Shown piece after piece: positions 17,278-25,791 of a stretch of DNA of 64,000 bases. Origin of the DNA: Nocardioides zeae (GTDB lineage: Bacteria > Actinomycetota > Actinomycetes > Propionibacteriales > Nocardioidaceae). Position numbers and translations under genes: made by a program. The stretch lies in NCBI RefSeq assembly GCF_030818655.1, contig NZ_JAUTAN010000001.1, positions 1,922,001 to 1,986,000 of the forward strand, written 5' to 3'. How positions within the stretch are numbered: position 1 is the first letter of the stretch; each line of letters begins with the position of its first letter. The notes below the pieces were generated by a model. That model searched no databases. It was not told where the DNA came from and worked only from the letters and a program-made list of their open reading frames with translations.

Positions 17278-17457
17278 GAATGGCGTTTCCCTTCGATGTG
17301 CACAGAGGTCTCGGTCGTGTCGCCTCCCGGACGGTCGACCGGCTGGTCGACCACGGGCTCCGGCCTCTGCTCCGGAGGTGCATCCCCCGCCGTGCGGCGG
17401 GTTGAGCGATCACGTGGGTGGGGGTGGTGCTGGTGGCCGGCGGACCGGCCCGGTGCG

Positions 17458-17571
17458 TCAGCCCTGGCGCTGCTTGTGACGCGGGTTCTCGCAGATGACC
17501 ATGACGCGCGAGTGGCGACGGATCACCTTGCACTTGTCACAGATGGGCTTGACGCTCGGCTTGACCTTCAC
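17458..17571 (-). CDS. rpmJ: 50S ribosomal protein L36 (zinc-binding form)
   Basis: Only 37 residues, beginning [19 protein letters not shown] and ending NPRHKQRQG. The zinc ligands Cys11, Cys14, Cys27 and His32 (CDKC, IC, H) are all present, marking the zinc-containing C+ form. In zinc-starved cells Actinobacteria replace it with a Cys-free paralog encoded elsewhere. The GTG start at 17571 has AGGA close upstream. It sits between infA (32 nt) and rpsM, the standard actinobacterial order. Confidence 0.96.
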   Translation of the reverse strand: MKVKPSVKPICDKCKVIRRHSRVMVICENPRHKQRQG

Positions 17572-17603
17572 GAGGAGGTCCTTTCAACGTGTCTCGGCTG
17601 ATG

Positions 17604-17825
17604 TCACTTGTAGCGGTAGACGATGCGGCCGCGGGTCAGGTCGTACGGCGACAGCTCCACCACCACGCGGTCCTCGGGGAGGATCCGGATGTAGTGCTGG
17701 CGCATCTTGCCGCTGATGTGCGCGAGAACCTTGTGCCCGTTGCTCAGCTCCACGCGGAACATCGCGTTCGGGAGAGCCTCGATGACGGAGCCCTCGATCT
17801 CGATGACGCCTTCCTTCTTGGCCAT
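17604..17825 (-). CDS. infA: Translation initiation factor IF-1
   Basis: 73-residue OB-fold protein that occupies the A site during initiation. The sequence is [20 protein letters not shown], then [21 protein letters not shown] and [29 protein letters not shown], which is complete and nearly invariant. ATG at 17825 has TGGAGGA seven bases upstream. It is the first gene of the infA-rpmJ-rpsM-rpsK-rpsD-rpoA-rplQ operon. Confidence 0.98.
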   Translation of the reverse strand: MAKKEGVIEIEGSVIEALPNAMFRVELSNGHKVLAHISGKMRQHYIRILPEDRVVVELSPYDLTRGRIVYRYK

Positions 17826-18120
17826 GTCCTCCACAATCCGTCGTACCGGCTGACCGGTGCTGGTCGTCTCGTCTACCGTGTCGTGCACCGCTCGACCAGT
17901 GGTGGTCGAACGGCTGGCCCGGGAACCGCCTGGGGCCCTCCGGGGAGGGCAGTCCAGTGGACCTCGTGCAGCCGCCCGTCGCGTCCCATCCCGGCGAGCC
18001 GGGCAGCCGCGGGACACGGCGAAGCAGACCCACGTTGGGCCGACGCACGAGTCTAGGGAAACGGCCCAACAATTCCTAATCGGGCCGGACAGCCCCGGAG
18101 CTGCTCCCCGAGCGGTCCCC
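17826..18120 (-). promoter_or_regulatory. Leader and promoter region of the infA operon
   Basis: 295 nt with no gene. On the minus strand TAGACT at 18055-18050 is a plausible -10 hexamer preceded by an AT-rich patch with TTGTTG (rare in this DNA), though the spacing is shorter than ideal. A second TAGACG lies near 17873. The rest is a long GC-rich 5' leader with short GGTCG/CGACC inverted repeats. Assignment is by position and composition only. Confidence 0.35.
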
Positions 18121-19182
18121 TCAGACCGCGGCGAGGAGCCGCAGCGTCTCCTCGCGCGCCGGCGACGCGCTGGTCGGCGTGCCGTCCGTCGCCCCGTCGA
18201 CCGGGTGGACCATCACCTCGTCCACCCCGTACGTCGCGGCCAGCGCCGCCACCTGGGTGCGCGCGGCCGCGGCGTCACCGACGACCCACGTCGCGAGCAT
18301 GGCGTCGACGAACTCCTGGTGCGACGGGGGCAGCTCGACCGCCGCCGCCTCCTCCACGCTCAGCTGGGGACCCAGCGGTGCCCCGGTGCGCAGTGCGAGC
18401 ATCATCAGCTGCTGCGGCCGGGCCCGTCGACGCGCCTCGTCCTCCGTGCCCGCCACCGCGGCGTTCACGGTGAGGAAGGTGCGGGGCGCCTCGAGCGCCT
18501 CGGAGGGCCGGAACTCCCGGCGGTAGATCTCCAGGGCGCGCTCCGTCCCCTCGCCGGAGAAGTGGTGGGCGAACACGTAGGGCAGGCCCTTCTGGGCCGC
18601 CAGGTGCGCCGAGTAGTCCGAGGAGCCGAGCAGCCACAGCTGCGGCACCGAGGTCGCGACCGGCGTGGCACGGAGCTCGTGGGTGCGCCCCTGCAGCTGC
18701 AGGCCGACACCGGCGGGCGACATCATCGCGACGACGTTGCCCACGTGCTCGGCGAAGCGCGCGACCGCCTCGTCGTCACCGCCCGCGGGGCCGCCGTGCC
18801 GCAGCGCGAAGCTCGTCACGGGGTCGGAGCCCGGCGCGCGTCCGATCCCCAGGTCGATCCGCCCCGGGTGGGCCGCCTCCAGCAGCGCGAACTGCTCGGC
18901 CACGGCGAGCGGCGCGTGGTTGGGCAGCATCACGCCGCCGGACCCCACCCGGATCCGCTCCGTGGCCGCCGCCAGCATCGCGATGATGACGGGCGGGTTG
19001 GTGGCCGCGACCGCCGGCATGTTGTGGTGCTCCGCCACCCAGTAGCGCTCGTACCCGGTGGCGTCCGCCACCCGGGCGAGCGAGCGGGAGGCGGCGAGGG
19101 CGTCGCCGGTGGACTGCCCGCGCCGTACCGGCACGAGGTCGAGGACGGACAGGCGGGGGCGGGCGGCAGTGGTCTCGGACAT
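18121..19182 (-). CDS. LLM-class flavin-dependent oxidoreductase (luciferase-like)
   Basis: A 353-residue TIM-barrel monooxygenase using reduced FMN or F420. Features of the MsnO8-like group are the N-terminal [38 protein letters not shown] (the EHHN loop), [23 protein letters not shown], and [18 protein letters not shown] at 19182 is the first start before conserved sequence; a far longer open frame upstream is the antisense shadow of the STAS and HATPase genes. It is divergent from the STAS gene across 124 nt. The substrate is unknown. Confidence 0.88.
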   Translation of the reverse strand: MSETTAARPRLSVLDLVPVRRGQSTGDALAASRSLARVADATGYERYWVAEHHNMPAVAATNPPVIIAMLAAATERIRVGSGGVMLPNHAPLAVAEQFALLEAAHPGRIDLGIGRAPGSDPVTSFALRHGGPAGGDDEAVARFAEHVGNVVAMMSPAGVGLQLQGRTHELRATPVATSVPQLWLLGSSDYSAHLAAQKGLPYVFAHHFSGEGTERALEIYRREFRPSEALEAPRTFLTVNAAVAGTEDEARRRARPQQLMMLALRTGAPLGPQLSVEEAAAVELPPSHQEFVDAMLATWVVGDAAAARTQVAALAATYGVDEVMVHPVDGATDGTPTSASPAREETLRLLAAV

Positions 19183-19306
19183 CGTCCGGCGCAGCGTCGC
19201 CGGGGGCCAGGATATTCCCGCCTGCTCCGCGGTTGCGGCACCCGTCGGGGTGAGCGGCGCGACCGGGGTCCCGAGGGCGTTCCGGGGCCTCACGTACAGT
19301 GCCCCC

Positions 19307-19615
19307 GTGACCGCTACCTCCTTCTCCGCCACGTCGGCGCCGGGGAGCCTCGTCCTGTCGGGAGACATCGACGCTGCTGACCACCGCGCCCTCAACGACC
19401 TCATCGAGCAGGCCAGCGAGACGTTCACGCAGAACCTCACGGTGGACCTCCGCGCCGTGACGTTCCTGCCGAGCATCATCGTCGGCGTCCTCGCCCGCGC
19501 CACCGTGCTGGCGAAGAAGAACGGCGCGCAGGTGACGCTGGTCGCCGCCGAGGGCAGCGTGCCGCAGCGCGTGCTCACGGTCTGCAAGATCCCCTTCCAG
19601 CAGGTCGACGCCTGA
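19307..19615 (+). CDS. STAS-domain anti-sigma factor antagonist (RsbV-like)
   Basis: A 102-residue single STAS domain. VDLRAVTFLPSIIVGVLARATVLAKKNGAQ is the phosphorylation-loop region. Ser56 occupies the position of the serine that the partner kinase phosphorylates, although the usual D-S-S/T-G is changed to P-S-I-I. GTG at 19307 has TACAGT just upstream, so transcription may start at or near the codon. It is the first gene of a four-gene partner-switching operon. Unphosphorylated, it would bind the HATPase anti-sigma factor encoded 35 nt downstream and release a sigma factor not encoded in this window. Confidence 0.82.
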   Translation: MTATSFSATSAPGSLVLSGDIDAADHRALNDLIEQASETFTQNLTVDLRAVTFLPSIIVGVLARATVLAKKNGAQVTLVAAEGSVPQRVLTVCKIPFQQVDA

Positions 19616-19650
19616 GGGCCCACGCCCGCTGATCCCCCTCGGACGCCCCC

Positions 19651-20064
19651 ATGACCACGAGCCCCCTCAGTTCCCCGCCGCCGGGCTGGCACGTCGTCGA
19701 CGTGCCCCACTCCGACGAGGCCGCCCGGCGGACCTGCGACGTGGTCCGGGGGGCGCTCGAGGCGCTCCACCTCCCGACGCACGTGCTCAACGACGCGGTG
19801 ATCGTCGCGGGCGAGCTCGTCATCAACGCCGTCGAGCACGGCTCCCCCGGACCCGGTGACCAGATCGAGCTGGCCTGGAGCGTGGAGCCGTCCCACGTGG
19901 TGCTGCGCGTGACCGACGGCGGCGCCGGGCCCGCCATCACCGTGCAGCCCGTCTCCGACGACGGCCTGCGCGGCCGCGGGCTCGCCATGGTCGCCGCCAT
20001 CTGCGACGACTGGAGCGTCACCCGCGCCACGGGGACCACGGTCACGGCCAGGATCGCCCTGTGA
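19651..20064 (+). CDS. Anti-sigma factor serine kinase, HATPase_c (RsbW-like)
   Basis: A 137-residue GHKL ATPase domain. The N-box is GELVINAVEHGSPG, the G1-like loop is RVTDGGAGPAI and the G2-like loop is GLRGRGLAMVAAI. Proteins of this type bind a sigma factor and phosphorylate a STAS antagonist. The start is ATG 19651. The stop overlaps the SpoIIE phosphatase start by four bases (ATGA-type), giving a fixed kinase:phosphatase stoichiometry. The cognate sigma factor is not in the window. Confidence 0.85.
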   Translation: MTTSPLSSPPPGWHVVDVPHSDEAARRTCDVVRGALEALHLPTHVLNDAVIVAGELVINAVEHGSPGPGDQIELAWSVEPSHVVLRVTDGGAGPAITVQPVSDDGLRGRGLAMVAAICDDWSVTRATGTTVTARIAL

Positions 20065-21416
20065 CCGACACCGGGAGCCGACCCCTCGGCGCCGACCTCG
20101 ACGCCGACCTCGAGGCCGACCTCGACGCCGACCTCCGGGCCACCGTGCTCCTCGAGCGCGAGGCCCTCCAGCAGCACCTGGGCGAGGTGCTCGGCGCGGT
20201 GCACCGCCCCGCGCGGGCCCTCGAGCTGACGGTCGACACCTTCGTGGACCACGCGGTCGACTTCGCCCAGGTCGCCCTCCACAGCCACCAGGGCTGGATG
20301 TCGGTCGGCCGCACCCGTGGCCACGACCTCGTCGGCGAGCGCGACCGACCGATCGGCCGCCGCCAGGCGGAGGCCGTGCGGGACGTCCTGTCCCGCCAGG
20401 CGCCCGAGCACTGGCTCCTGCCGCCCGAGACGCCCGAGCGCGAGGCCATGCTGACGCAGCTGCTCGGTGAGAGCCCGCTCGTGGCCCAGCTGGCGCAGCT
20501 GGACGCCGCCTCCGTGCTGAGCCTGCCGCTGGTGGCGCGCGGGCGGGGCATCGGCCTGCTGACCCTCGCCCGTGCGCGGGGCCGCGACCTGACCGCCGAC
20601 GACGTGCTGTTCCTCGAGGACGTGGCCCAGCGGCTCGCCGTCGCCCTCGACGTCACCATCGTCGTCGCCGACAACCGGCACGCGGCGAGCACGCTGCGCA
20701 CGGCGCTGCTCCCGCCGCCGCTGCCGGCGAGCGCGGGGCTCGACGTCGCGTCGTACAACCGCGTGGCGCAGGAGGAGGTGACCGTCGGCGGCGACTTCAT
20801 CGACCTCCACGGCGCCGAGACCGACCTGACCCTCCTGCTCGGCGACGCCGTGGGCAAGGGCGTCGGCGCAGCGGTCGCCGCGAAGCGGATCCGCACGTCG
20901 GTGCGCACCGCCGCCCTCGTCGACCGCTCCCCCGACCGGGTCCTCACCCTGACGAACCAGGTGCTGGTGCACGAGGCCGAGTCGCCCGTCGAGAGCTTCG
21001 CCACGGCGGTGTGCGGGCGACTGCGGCGCCAGGACGACGGCTCGTTCGAGGTCACCCTCAGCAACGCCGGCCACCCGCCGCCGATCATCCTGCGACGCGA
21101 GGGCACGCTGGAGTACGTCGAGTCCCACGGCCCGGCCCTCGGCATCTTCGAGGACGCGGAGTTCGGCCGGTCGGTGCACCGGCTCGAGCCGGGCGACACC
21201 CTCATCTGCTACACCGACGGCATCACCGAGGCCCGCGGACGGATCGACATGTTCGGTGAGGACGGGATCGCCACCGCCCTCGCCGGGCTCGGCGGCGCCC
21301 CCAGCAGCGCGGTCGTCGAGCGCCTGGCCATGAGCGTCTCGTCGTTCCTGGGACCCGACTCCCTCGACCGGGACGACGCCGCGATCGTCGCGCTGCAGCC
21401 GTCCGTGTCGGCCTGA
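20061..21416 (+). CDS. GAF-SpoIIE serine phosphatase (RsbU/RsbP-like)
   Basis: A 451-residue PP2C-type phosphatase that would dephosphorylate the STAS protein. An N-terminal acidic repeat (DLDADLEADLDADL) precedes a GAF-like sensor of about 35-205, rich in ALHSHQGWMSVG and SLPLVARGRGIGLLTLAR. The SpoIIE domain (about 215-450) keeps the metal-binding Asp residues in VGGDFIDL, LLGDAVGKGVGAA and CYTDGITEARG, plus LSNAGHPPPI and RDDAAIVAL. It is coupled to the kinase gene upstream and followed 25 nt later by the cobalamin-binding protein, which could supply the signal. Confidence 0.9.
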   Translation: MTDTGSRPLGADLDADLEADLDADLRATVLLEREALQQHLGEVLGAVHRPARALELTVDTFVDHAVDFAQVALHSHQGWMSVGRTRGHDLVGERDRPIGRRQAEAVRDVLSRQAPEHWLLPPETPEREAMLTQLLGESPLVAQLAQLDAASVLSLPLVARGRGIGLLTLARARGRDLTADDVLFLEDVAQRLAVALDVTIVVADNRHAASTLRTALLPPPLPASAGLDVASYNRVAQEEVTVGGDFIDLHGAETDLTLLLGDAVGKGVGAAVAAKRIRTSVRTAALVDRSPDRVLTLTNQVLVHEAESPVESFATAVCGRLRRQDDGSFEVTLSNAGHPPPIILRREGTLEYVESHGPALGIFEDAEFGRSVHRLEPGDTLICYTDGITEARGRIDMFGEDGIATALAGLGGAPSSAVVERLAMSVSSFLGPDSLDRDDAAIVALQPSVSA

Positions 21417-21441
21417 GCCCGGCTCCCCCCGCCGCTCCCCC

Positions 21442-22441
21442 GTGCTCACCACCACCGTCCAGGACCGCTACTGGGACCGCGTCGTCCACAACGACGGCGC
21501 GGGGGCGCGCGCGATCGTGGACGCCGTGCTCGCGGACGGCACGCCGCTGGCCGGCGTGCTGACCGACCTGGTCGGGGACGCCCAGCGGCGCGTCGGCGCC
21601 CTGTGGGCGGCCGACGAGTGGAGCGTGGCCCGCGAGCACGCCGCGACGGCGGTCAACGAGCAGGTCGTGCAGCACCTGCGGTGCCGCACCCGCGGGGCCC
21701 GGAGCGGCTCCGCCGGGCGTACGGCGCGGAGCACGGCCCCGCTGCTCGTCGTGTGCGCCGAGCGCGAGTGGCACGCCCTGCCGGCCCTCATGCTGACGGC
21801 CCGCCTCGAGGAGGAGGGTCACGCAGTGGCCTACCTCGGCGCCGACGTCTCCACGTTGGCGCTGCAACGGGCGATCGCCGACCACGAGCCGCGGGCGACG
21901 CTGGTGAGCGCGTCGCTGGCCTCGTCGCTGGTGTTCGTGCGCCGCCACGTCGAGACGTCCACCGCCTCCGGCGTCCCCGTGGTGGTCGGCGGCGCCGCCT
22001 TCGACGCGGGGCGGACTGCGGTCCCGTCGCCTCGGGATCACGGCCCAGGCCCTCGACCCCGCCGACGTCGGGGACCTGCTCGCCTACCTCCCCCGACGGG
22101 TGCCCGCCGTGGCACCGCTCCGCACCGACGCCGCGCGGGAGGCCTTCGCGCTGCTGGCCGCCATCGACACCCACACCGACGTGGTGAGCCAGCGGGTGGC
22201 GCGGCGGGGCGGATCCGGCACCGCCACGGTGCTCGACCAGGTGCCCCACGTGCTCGGCTCGCTGGCCGCTGCGCTCCTCACCGACGACCCGAGCATCGTC
22301 GGCGAGACGCGGGCGTGGCTCGACGCCGTCGGCGACGCCCGCCACTGCGACCCCGGGACCCTCGAGGAGCTCTGGGCGGCCATCACCGCGCAGGTCGCGG
22401 ACTACCCGCGGGGTCGCCGCATGCTGGCCGACGCGGCCTGA
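21442..22441 (+). CDS. Cobalamin-binding, CarH-like light-sensor domain protein (frameshifted)
   Basis: No DNA-binding domain precedes the cobalamin module. A four-helix cap carries WAADEWSVAREH, that is Trp55-x9-Glu65-His66, the signature of CarH-type adenosylcobalamin photoreceptors. The Rossmann cobalamin domain follows, with His111 (AEREWHALPAL) as candidate lower axial ligand and YLGADVS. Around 22007-22014 (GCGGGGCGG) the frame must shift by one base. The first frame ends in an Arg/Pro-rich sequence, while the second continues sensibly (LGITAQALDPADVGDLLAYLPRR) through a helical C-terminal domain to a stop at 22439-22441. It may be a sequencing error or a real lesion. The context points to light or B12 control of the partner switch. 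Confidence 0.78.
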
Positions 22442-22443
22442 GG

Positions 22444-22517
22444 TGCCCCCGGTGGGACTCGAACCCACAACACGCCGGGTTTAAGCCGGCTTCCTCTGCC
22501 AGTTGGGACACGGGGGC
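22444..22517 (-). tRNA. tRNA-Leu(UAA) with a short, class I-sized variable loop
   Basis: A 74-nt cloverleaf read on the minus strand. Acceptor GCCCCCG pairs with CGGGGGC, followed by discriminator A; CC continues the 3' end in the DNA. The D arm is a 3-bp TCC/GGA stem with loop CAACTGGCAGA, like leucine tRNAs. The anticodon arm GCCGG-CTTAAAC-CCGGC gives anticodon TAA. The variable region is only GTGTT and the T arm is GTGGG-TTCGAGT-CCCAC. Bacterial tRNA-Leu normally has a long variable arm (about 85 nt in total), so this one is atypical. The anticodon loop equals that of Streptomyces bldA. It lies 2 nt from the stop of the converging cobalamin gene. Confidence 0.85.
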
Positions 22518-22533
22518 CGGTCGGAGCGTGACC

Positions 22534-23118
22534 CTACAGGTAGGTCTTGCGCTGGTAGATCGCGTGGGCGCCGGCGACCTTGTCGAGGAAGAGGAAGCCG
22601 TCGCAGTGGTCGATCTCGTGCTGCAGGGCCCGGGCCTCGAAGGCGTTGGCGGTCACCTCGACCTCCTCGCCGGTGCCGGGGAGCTGCCCGCGCACGACGA
22701 TGCGCGAGGGCCGCTTCACGTCACCGGTGAGGTCGGGCACCGACATGCAGCCCTCGCGGGCCTTCTCGTTGCGGCTCGAGGTGACGACCTCGGCGTTGCA
22801 CAGCACGAAGGTGCCGTGGTGGTCGCGGGTCTTGGGGTGCGCGGACACGTCGACGCAGAAGACCTTCACGCCGACGCCGACCTGGGGGGCGGCGAGCCCG
22901 ACGCATCCCGGGCTGACGCGCATCGTGGCGACGAGGTCGGCCGCGAGCTGCACGGTCTCGGGCGCGGTGGGGTCGACGCGCTCGCCGTCGGTGGACAGCA
23001 CGGCGGCCGGCGCGCGCACGACGTCGAGCACCCGGCCCTCGACGCCGAGCTCGGTCTCGCTCCAGCCCGCGACCCGGGCGTCGACCTGGCTCACGGCGCC
23101 CTCGGGGGTCTGGCTCAC
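22534..23118 (-). CDS. def: Peptide deformylase
   Basis: Removes the formyl group from nascent N-termini. The 194-residue protein has all three motifs: GLAAPQVG, EGCMSVP (Met in place of the common Leu) and QHEIDHCDG with the two metal-binding His. The Cys of EGC is the third iron/zinc ligand. It has an N-terminal extension of about 30 residues and a C-terminus ending YQRKTYL. The start overlaps the ACT-domain gene stop by four bases, so the two are co-translated. Strong motif matches make the assignment safe; whether it is the only deformylase is unknown. Confidence 0.95.
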   Translation of the reverse strand: MSQTPEGAVSQVDARVAGWSETELGVEGRVLDVVRAPAAVLSTDGERVDPTAPETVQLAADLVATMRVSPGCVGLAAPQVGVGVKVFCVDVSAHPKTRDHHGTFVLCNAEVVTSSRNEKAREGCMSVPDLTGDVKRPSRIVVRGQLPGTGEEVEVTANAFEARALQHEIDHCDGFLFLDKVAGAHAIYQRKTYL

Positions 23119-23633
23119 AGCTCGTCGGCCTCCGCGGCGCGCAGGGTGACGCCGACCCCGAGCCGGGCGGCCTCGTCCGTCAGGGCGGCACGGAGCGCCT
23201 CGACGTCCACGCCCGCGGGCAGGTCGACCTCGGCGAGGAGGACGTAGAGGTCCCCCGAGAGCCGGGTCGTGAGGTCGGTGACGTTGCCGCCGACGCCGGC
23301 GACGACGGCCACCACGCCGGACACGATGCCGGGACGGTCGCCACCGTGGACGGTCAGCACGTGCGGCACGCCGCCCGCACCGGCCGCGTGCTCGCCCGAC
23401 ACCTCGCGCACCGTGACGGTCAGCGAGCCGTCCTCCGCGAGCGGGGCGAGCGCGTCGGCGATCCGCCGCTCGGTGGCGCCGCCGGCGCAGATGAGGGTCA
23501 TCGCGAAGTGGCCGCGGAGCAGGGTCATCGAGGTGTCCTCGATGTTGAGGCCGAGGTCGGCGAGGACCGCCGTGGCCTGCGCGATGATGCCGGGGCGGTC
23601 GTGGCCGAGGACGGTGATGGCGTGCTGCGTCAC
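23115..23633 (-). CDS. Double ACT-domain protein (GcvR-like)
   Basis: 172 residues made of two ACT domains (about 4-80 and 88-165). Each starts with the ligand-loop pattern GHDRPGIIAQATAVLADLGLNI or GGDRPGIVSGVVAVVAGVGGN. Proteins of this layout resemble the glycine-cleavage regulator GcvR and amino-acid-sensing ACT proteins. No enzyme domain is attached. Its stop overlaps the def start, an unexpected pairing that hints at amino-acid control of deformylase or simple operon sharing. Ligand unknown. Confidence 0.82.
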   Translation of the reverse strand: MTQHAITVLGHDRPGIIAQATAVLADLGLNIEDTSMTLLRGHFAMTLICAGGATERRIADALAPLAEDGSLTVTVREVSGEHAAGAGGVPHVLTVHGGDRPGIVSGVVAVVAGVGGNVTDLTTRLSGDLYVLLAEVDLPAGVDVEALRAALTDEAARLGVGVTLRAAEADEL

Positions 23634-23694
23634 CGGGGCATCCTCTCAGCCGGGGACGCCGCCCGCACGTCGGGCCCCTCCCCCGTCCCCGCCG

Positions 23695-24606
23695 TCAGTC
23701 GACGAGCGAGGCGGCGATCCCGTCGAGGATGTCGGCGACCGACAGCGTGAGCTCGTCGACGCCCGCGCGCTCGAGCACCCGGTCGAGGATGAGCGCCCCG
23801 GCACCGATGACGTCGGCGCGACCGGGGTGCACGTAGCCCAGGCCACGGCGCTCCTCGACCGACAGGGCGAGCAGGCGCTCGACCTCGGTCCGCACGGCGT
23901 CCCGCGGCACGACCGCCTGGTCCAGCAGCACCGGGTCGAACGTCGGCAGCCCGAGCGCGCCGGCCCCCACGGTCAGGGCCGTGCCGGCCACGCAGACGAC
24001 CTGGGCGACACCCGCGACGTCGACCGGGCTCGCGTCGAGCGCGGCGTCGACGTCGGCGAGGAGCCGCTCCACCTCCGCGGCGGTCGGCGGGTCGGCGGCC
24101 AGGTGCCGCTCGTGCAGGCGCACCGACCCGACGTCCATCGAGTGCGCGCCCGTCGGCGCGAGCACGCCCTCGGCGTCCCGGTCGCCGCGCACCAGCTCGG
24201 TCGAACCCCCGCCGATGTCGACGACCAGGACGGGGAGCCGGGGCTCGTGGCGCAGGTGGGCCACCGCGCCGCCGAAGGACAGGGCCGCCTCCTCCGCTCC
24301 GCTCAGCACCTCCGGCTCGACGCCGAGGCGCTCCATCACCCCGGCGCGGAACACGTCGGCGTTGGAGGCGTCGCGGGTGGCCGACGTGGCGCAGAACCGG
24401 ATGCGCTCCACGTCGTGGGCGGCGATGATCGCGGCGTACTCGTCGAGCGCCGCGAAGGCGCGCTGCACGGCGGCGTCGTCCAGCCGGCCCGTGCGGTCGA
24501 CGCCCTCGCCGAGACGCACCATCCGCGACGTGCGCACCACGGCGTGCGGCGGCGTGCCGACGAAGAGCTTGATGGTGTTGGTGCCGCAGTCGACGGCGGC
24601 GATCAC
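23695..24606 (-). CDS. ppx: Exopolyphosphatase / guanosine pentaphosphate phosphatase
   Basis: ASKHA-fold Ppx/GppA phosphatase of 303 residues. It hydrolyses polyphosphate or pppGpp from the end. The phosphate-1 loop is AAVDCGTNTIKLFVG and the phosphate-2 loop is VVDIGGGSTELVRG. ATSATRDASNADVF and the catalytic Glu region VLSGAEEAALSFGG are also present. It is the short two-domain form without the C-terminal HD module, as in mycobacterial Ppx2 (Rv1026). GTG at 24606 overlaps the DUF501 stop by four bases. Confidence 0.92.
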   Translation of the reverse strand: MIAAVDCGTNTIKLFVGTPPHAVVRTSRMVRLGEGVDRTGRLDDAAVQRAFAALDEYAAIIAAHDVERIRFCATSATRDASNADVFRAGVMERLGVEPEVLSGAEEAALSFGGAVAHLRHEPRLPVLVVDIGGGSTELVRGDRDAEGVLAPTGAHSMDVGSVRLHERHLAADPPTAAEVERLLADVDAALDASPVDVAGVAQVVCVAGTALTVGAGALGLPTFDPVLLDQAVVPRDAVRTEVERLLALSVEERRGLGYVHPGRADVIGAGALILDRVLERAGVDELTLSVADILDGIAASLVD

Positions 24607-25136
24607 GCGTCGTCCCGCTGCTCGGGGGCGTCGGCGCCGGGCGTCACGCAGGGCCCGGAGGCCCACCAGTCGCCGAGCTCGTCGAGCACCTCGTCGCCGA
24701 GCGGGTTGACGCCGCGGCCCTGGGCCAGCGACTGGCCGGCGAGCACGTGGAGGCACTTGACGCGGTCGGGCATCCCCCCGGCCGAGATGCCGGCGATCTC
24801 CGGGACGCCGCCCACCTGCGGCTCCAGCTCGGCGCGGGCGGCGAGGTAGCGCTCGTGGGCGGCGCGGTACGCCGCGGCCAGCTCCTCGTCGTCGCCGAGG
24901 CGCGCCTGCATCTCCTTCATCGTGCCGCCGCCCTCGAGCGTCCCGATGCGGGAGGCGGCGCGGGGGCAGGTCAGGTAGTACGTCGTCGGGAACGGGGTGC
25001 CGTTGGGCAGCCGCGGCAACGTGGTCACCACGTCGGGGTTGCCGCAGGGGCAGCGGTGCCCGATGCCCGCGATGCCCCGCGGCTCCCGCCCCAGCTGGGC
25101 GGCGATGGCGGCGCGGTCGGCGTCGGAGACGCTCAC
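24603..25136 (-). CDS. DUF501 protein
   Basis: A 177-residue actinobacterial protein found between ftsB and ppx (Rv1025-like). Characteristic segments are GHRCPCGNPDVVTTLPRLPNGTPFPTTYYLTCPRA with a CPC motif, then SRIGTLEGGGTMKEMQARL and GGMPDRVKCLHVLAGQSLAQGRGVNPLGDEVL. The Cys-x-Cys and later Cys residues suggest a metal site, but none is established. GTG at 25136 overlaps the FtsB stop and its own stop overlaps the ppx start, so the three genes are tightly coupled. Function unknown. Confidence 0.88.
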   Translation of the reverse strand: MSVSDADRAAIAAQLGREPRGIAGIGHRCPCGNPDVVTTLPRLPNGTPFPTTYYLTCPRAASRIGTLEGGGTMKEMQARLGDDEELAAAYRAAHERYLAARAELEPQVGGVPEIAGISAGGMPDRVKCLHVLAGQSLAQGRGVNPLGDEVLDELGDWWASGPCVTPGADAPEQRDDA

Positions 25137-25756
25137 TCGGTTCCTTCCTCGGTCTGCTCCGGCGGCGGGGCGATCTCGTCCGCCGGCTGCTGCTCGGCCT
25201 CCTCCTCGGCGGCGGCCTGCGGGTCGCCCGCGGCCTCCACCGAGTCCCAGGCCGTGTCCCACCACGCGGGCGGGGTCTCGTCGTCGGCCGGCACCGCGAC
25301 GGGGTCGGAGAGGCTGGCGTCGTCACCACCCAGGGGCTCGCCGTCCTCGCCGATCACGACGTAGGACGTCTCGCCCGGGTTGACGTAGTCGAGCCGCTCG
25401 CGGGCCTGCTGGGCGACGTACCCGTCGTCGTCCCAGCGGCGCGCCTCGCGCTCGTAGGCCTCGATGTTGGCGCTCTTCTCCTCGATCTGCGCCCGCAGGT
25501 CCTCCAGGTGGGCGCGCTGCGTCAGGTAGGCACGCAGCGACGACGCGTAGGAGACGGTGAGCACCGCCAGCACGAGCACGAGGATCGCGGCCCGGCCGGT
25601 GAACCGGGGACGCGGTCGTCCGGTCCCGCCGGCGCGGGGCGCGGACGGACGTCCGCCGGGCGGGGTGCTGCCCCGGCCGCCCGCGCGGGCGCGGCCCGGC
25701 CCCGTCCCGGCCCGGGGACCGGAACCGCGGGTGGTGCGACGACGCTCGTCGGCCAC
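25133..25756 (-). CDS. ftsB: FtsB/DivIC-type septum formation protein
   Basis: A 207-residue single-pass divisome protein. The basic, Pro/Gly/Arg-rich cytoplasmic N-terminus (1-52) is followed by one membrane helix (about 54-75, AAILVLVLAVLTVSYASSL). A coiled-coil of about 76-105 (RAYLTQRAHLEDLRAQIEEKSANIEAYERE) leads to the DivIC tail WDDDGYVAQQARERLDYVNPGETSYVVIG. An acidic extracytoplasmic tail rich in Glu, Ala and Pro ends the protein. It links the FtsQ/FtsL complex to septal wall synthesis. It lies 70 nt downstream of eno. Confidence 0.9.
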   Translation of the reverse strand: MADERRRTTRGSGPRAGTGPGRARAGGRGSTPPGGRPSAPRAGGTGRPRPRFTGRAAILVLVLAVLTVSYASSLRAYLTQRAHLEDLRAQIEEKSANIEAYEREARRWDDDGYVAQQARERLDYVNPGETSYVVIGEDGEPLGGDDASLSDPVAVPADDETPPAWWDTAWDSVEAAGDPQAAAEEEAEQQPADEIAPPPEQTEEGTE

Positions 25757-25791
25757 GGCTCTGCTCCTCTCGGGCGCGGGACGGGGTGGGC

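Noticed and set aside
21417..22441. Cobalamin riboswitch linked to the B12-binding protein
   Set aside because: Only 25 nt separate it from the upstream gene and no B12-box pattern is visible.
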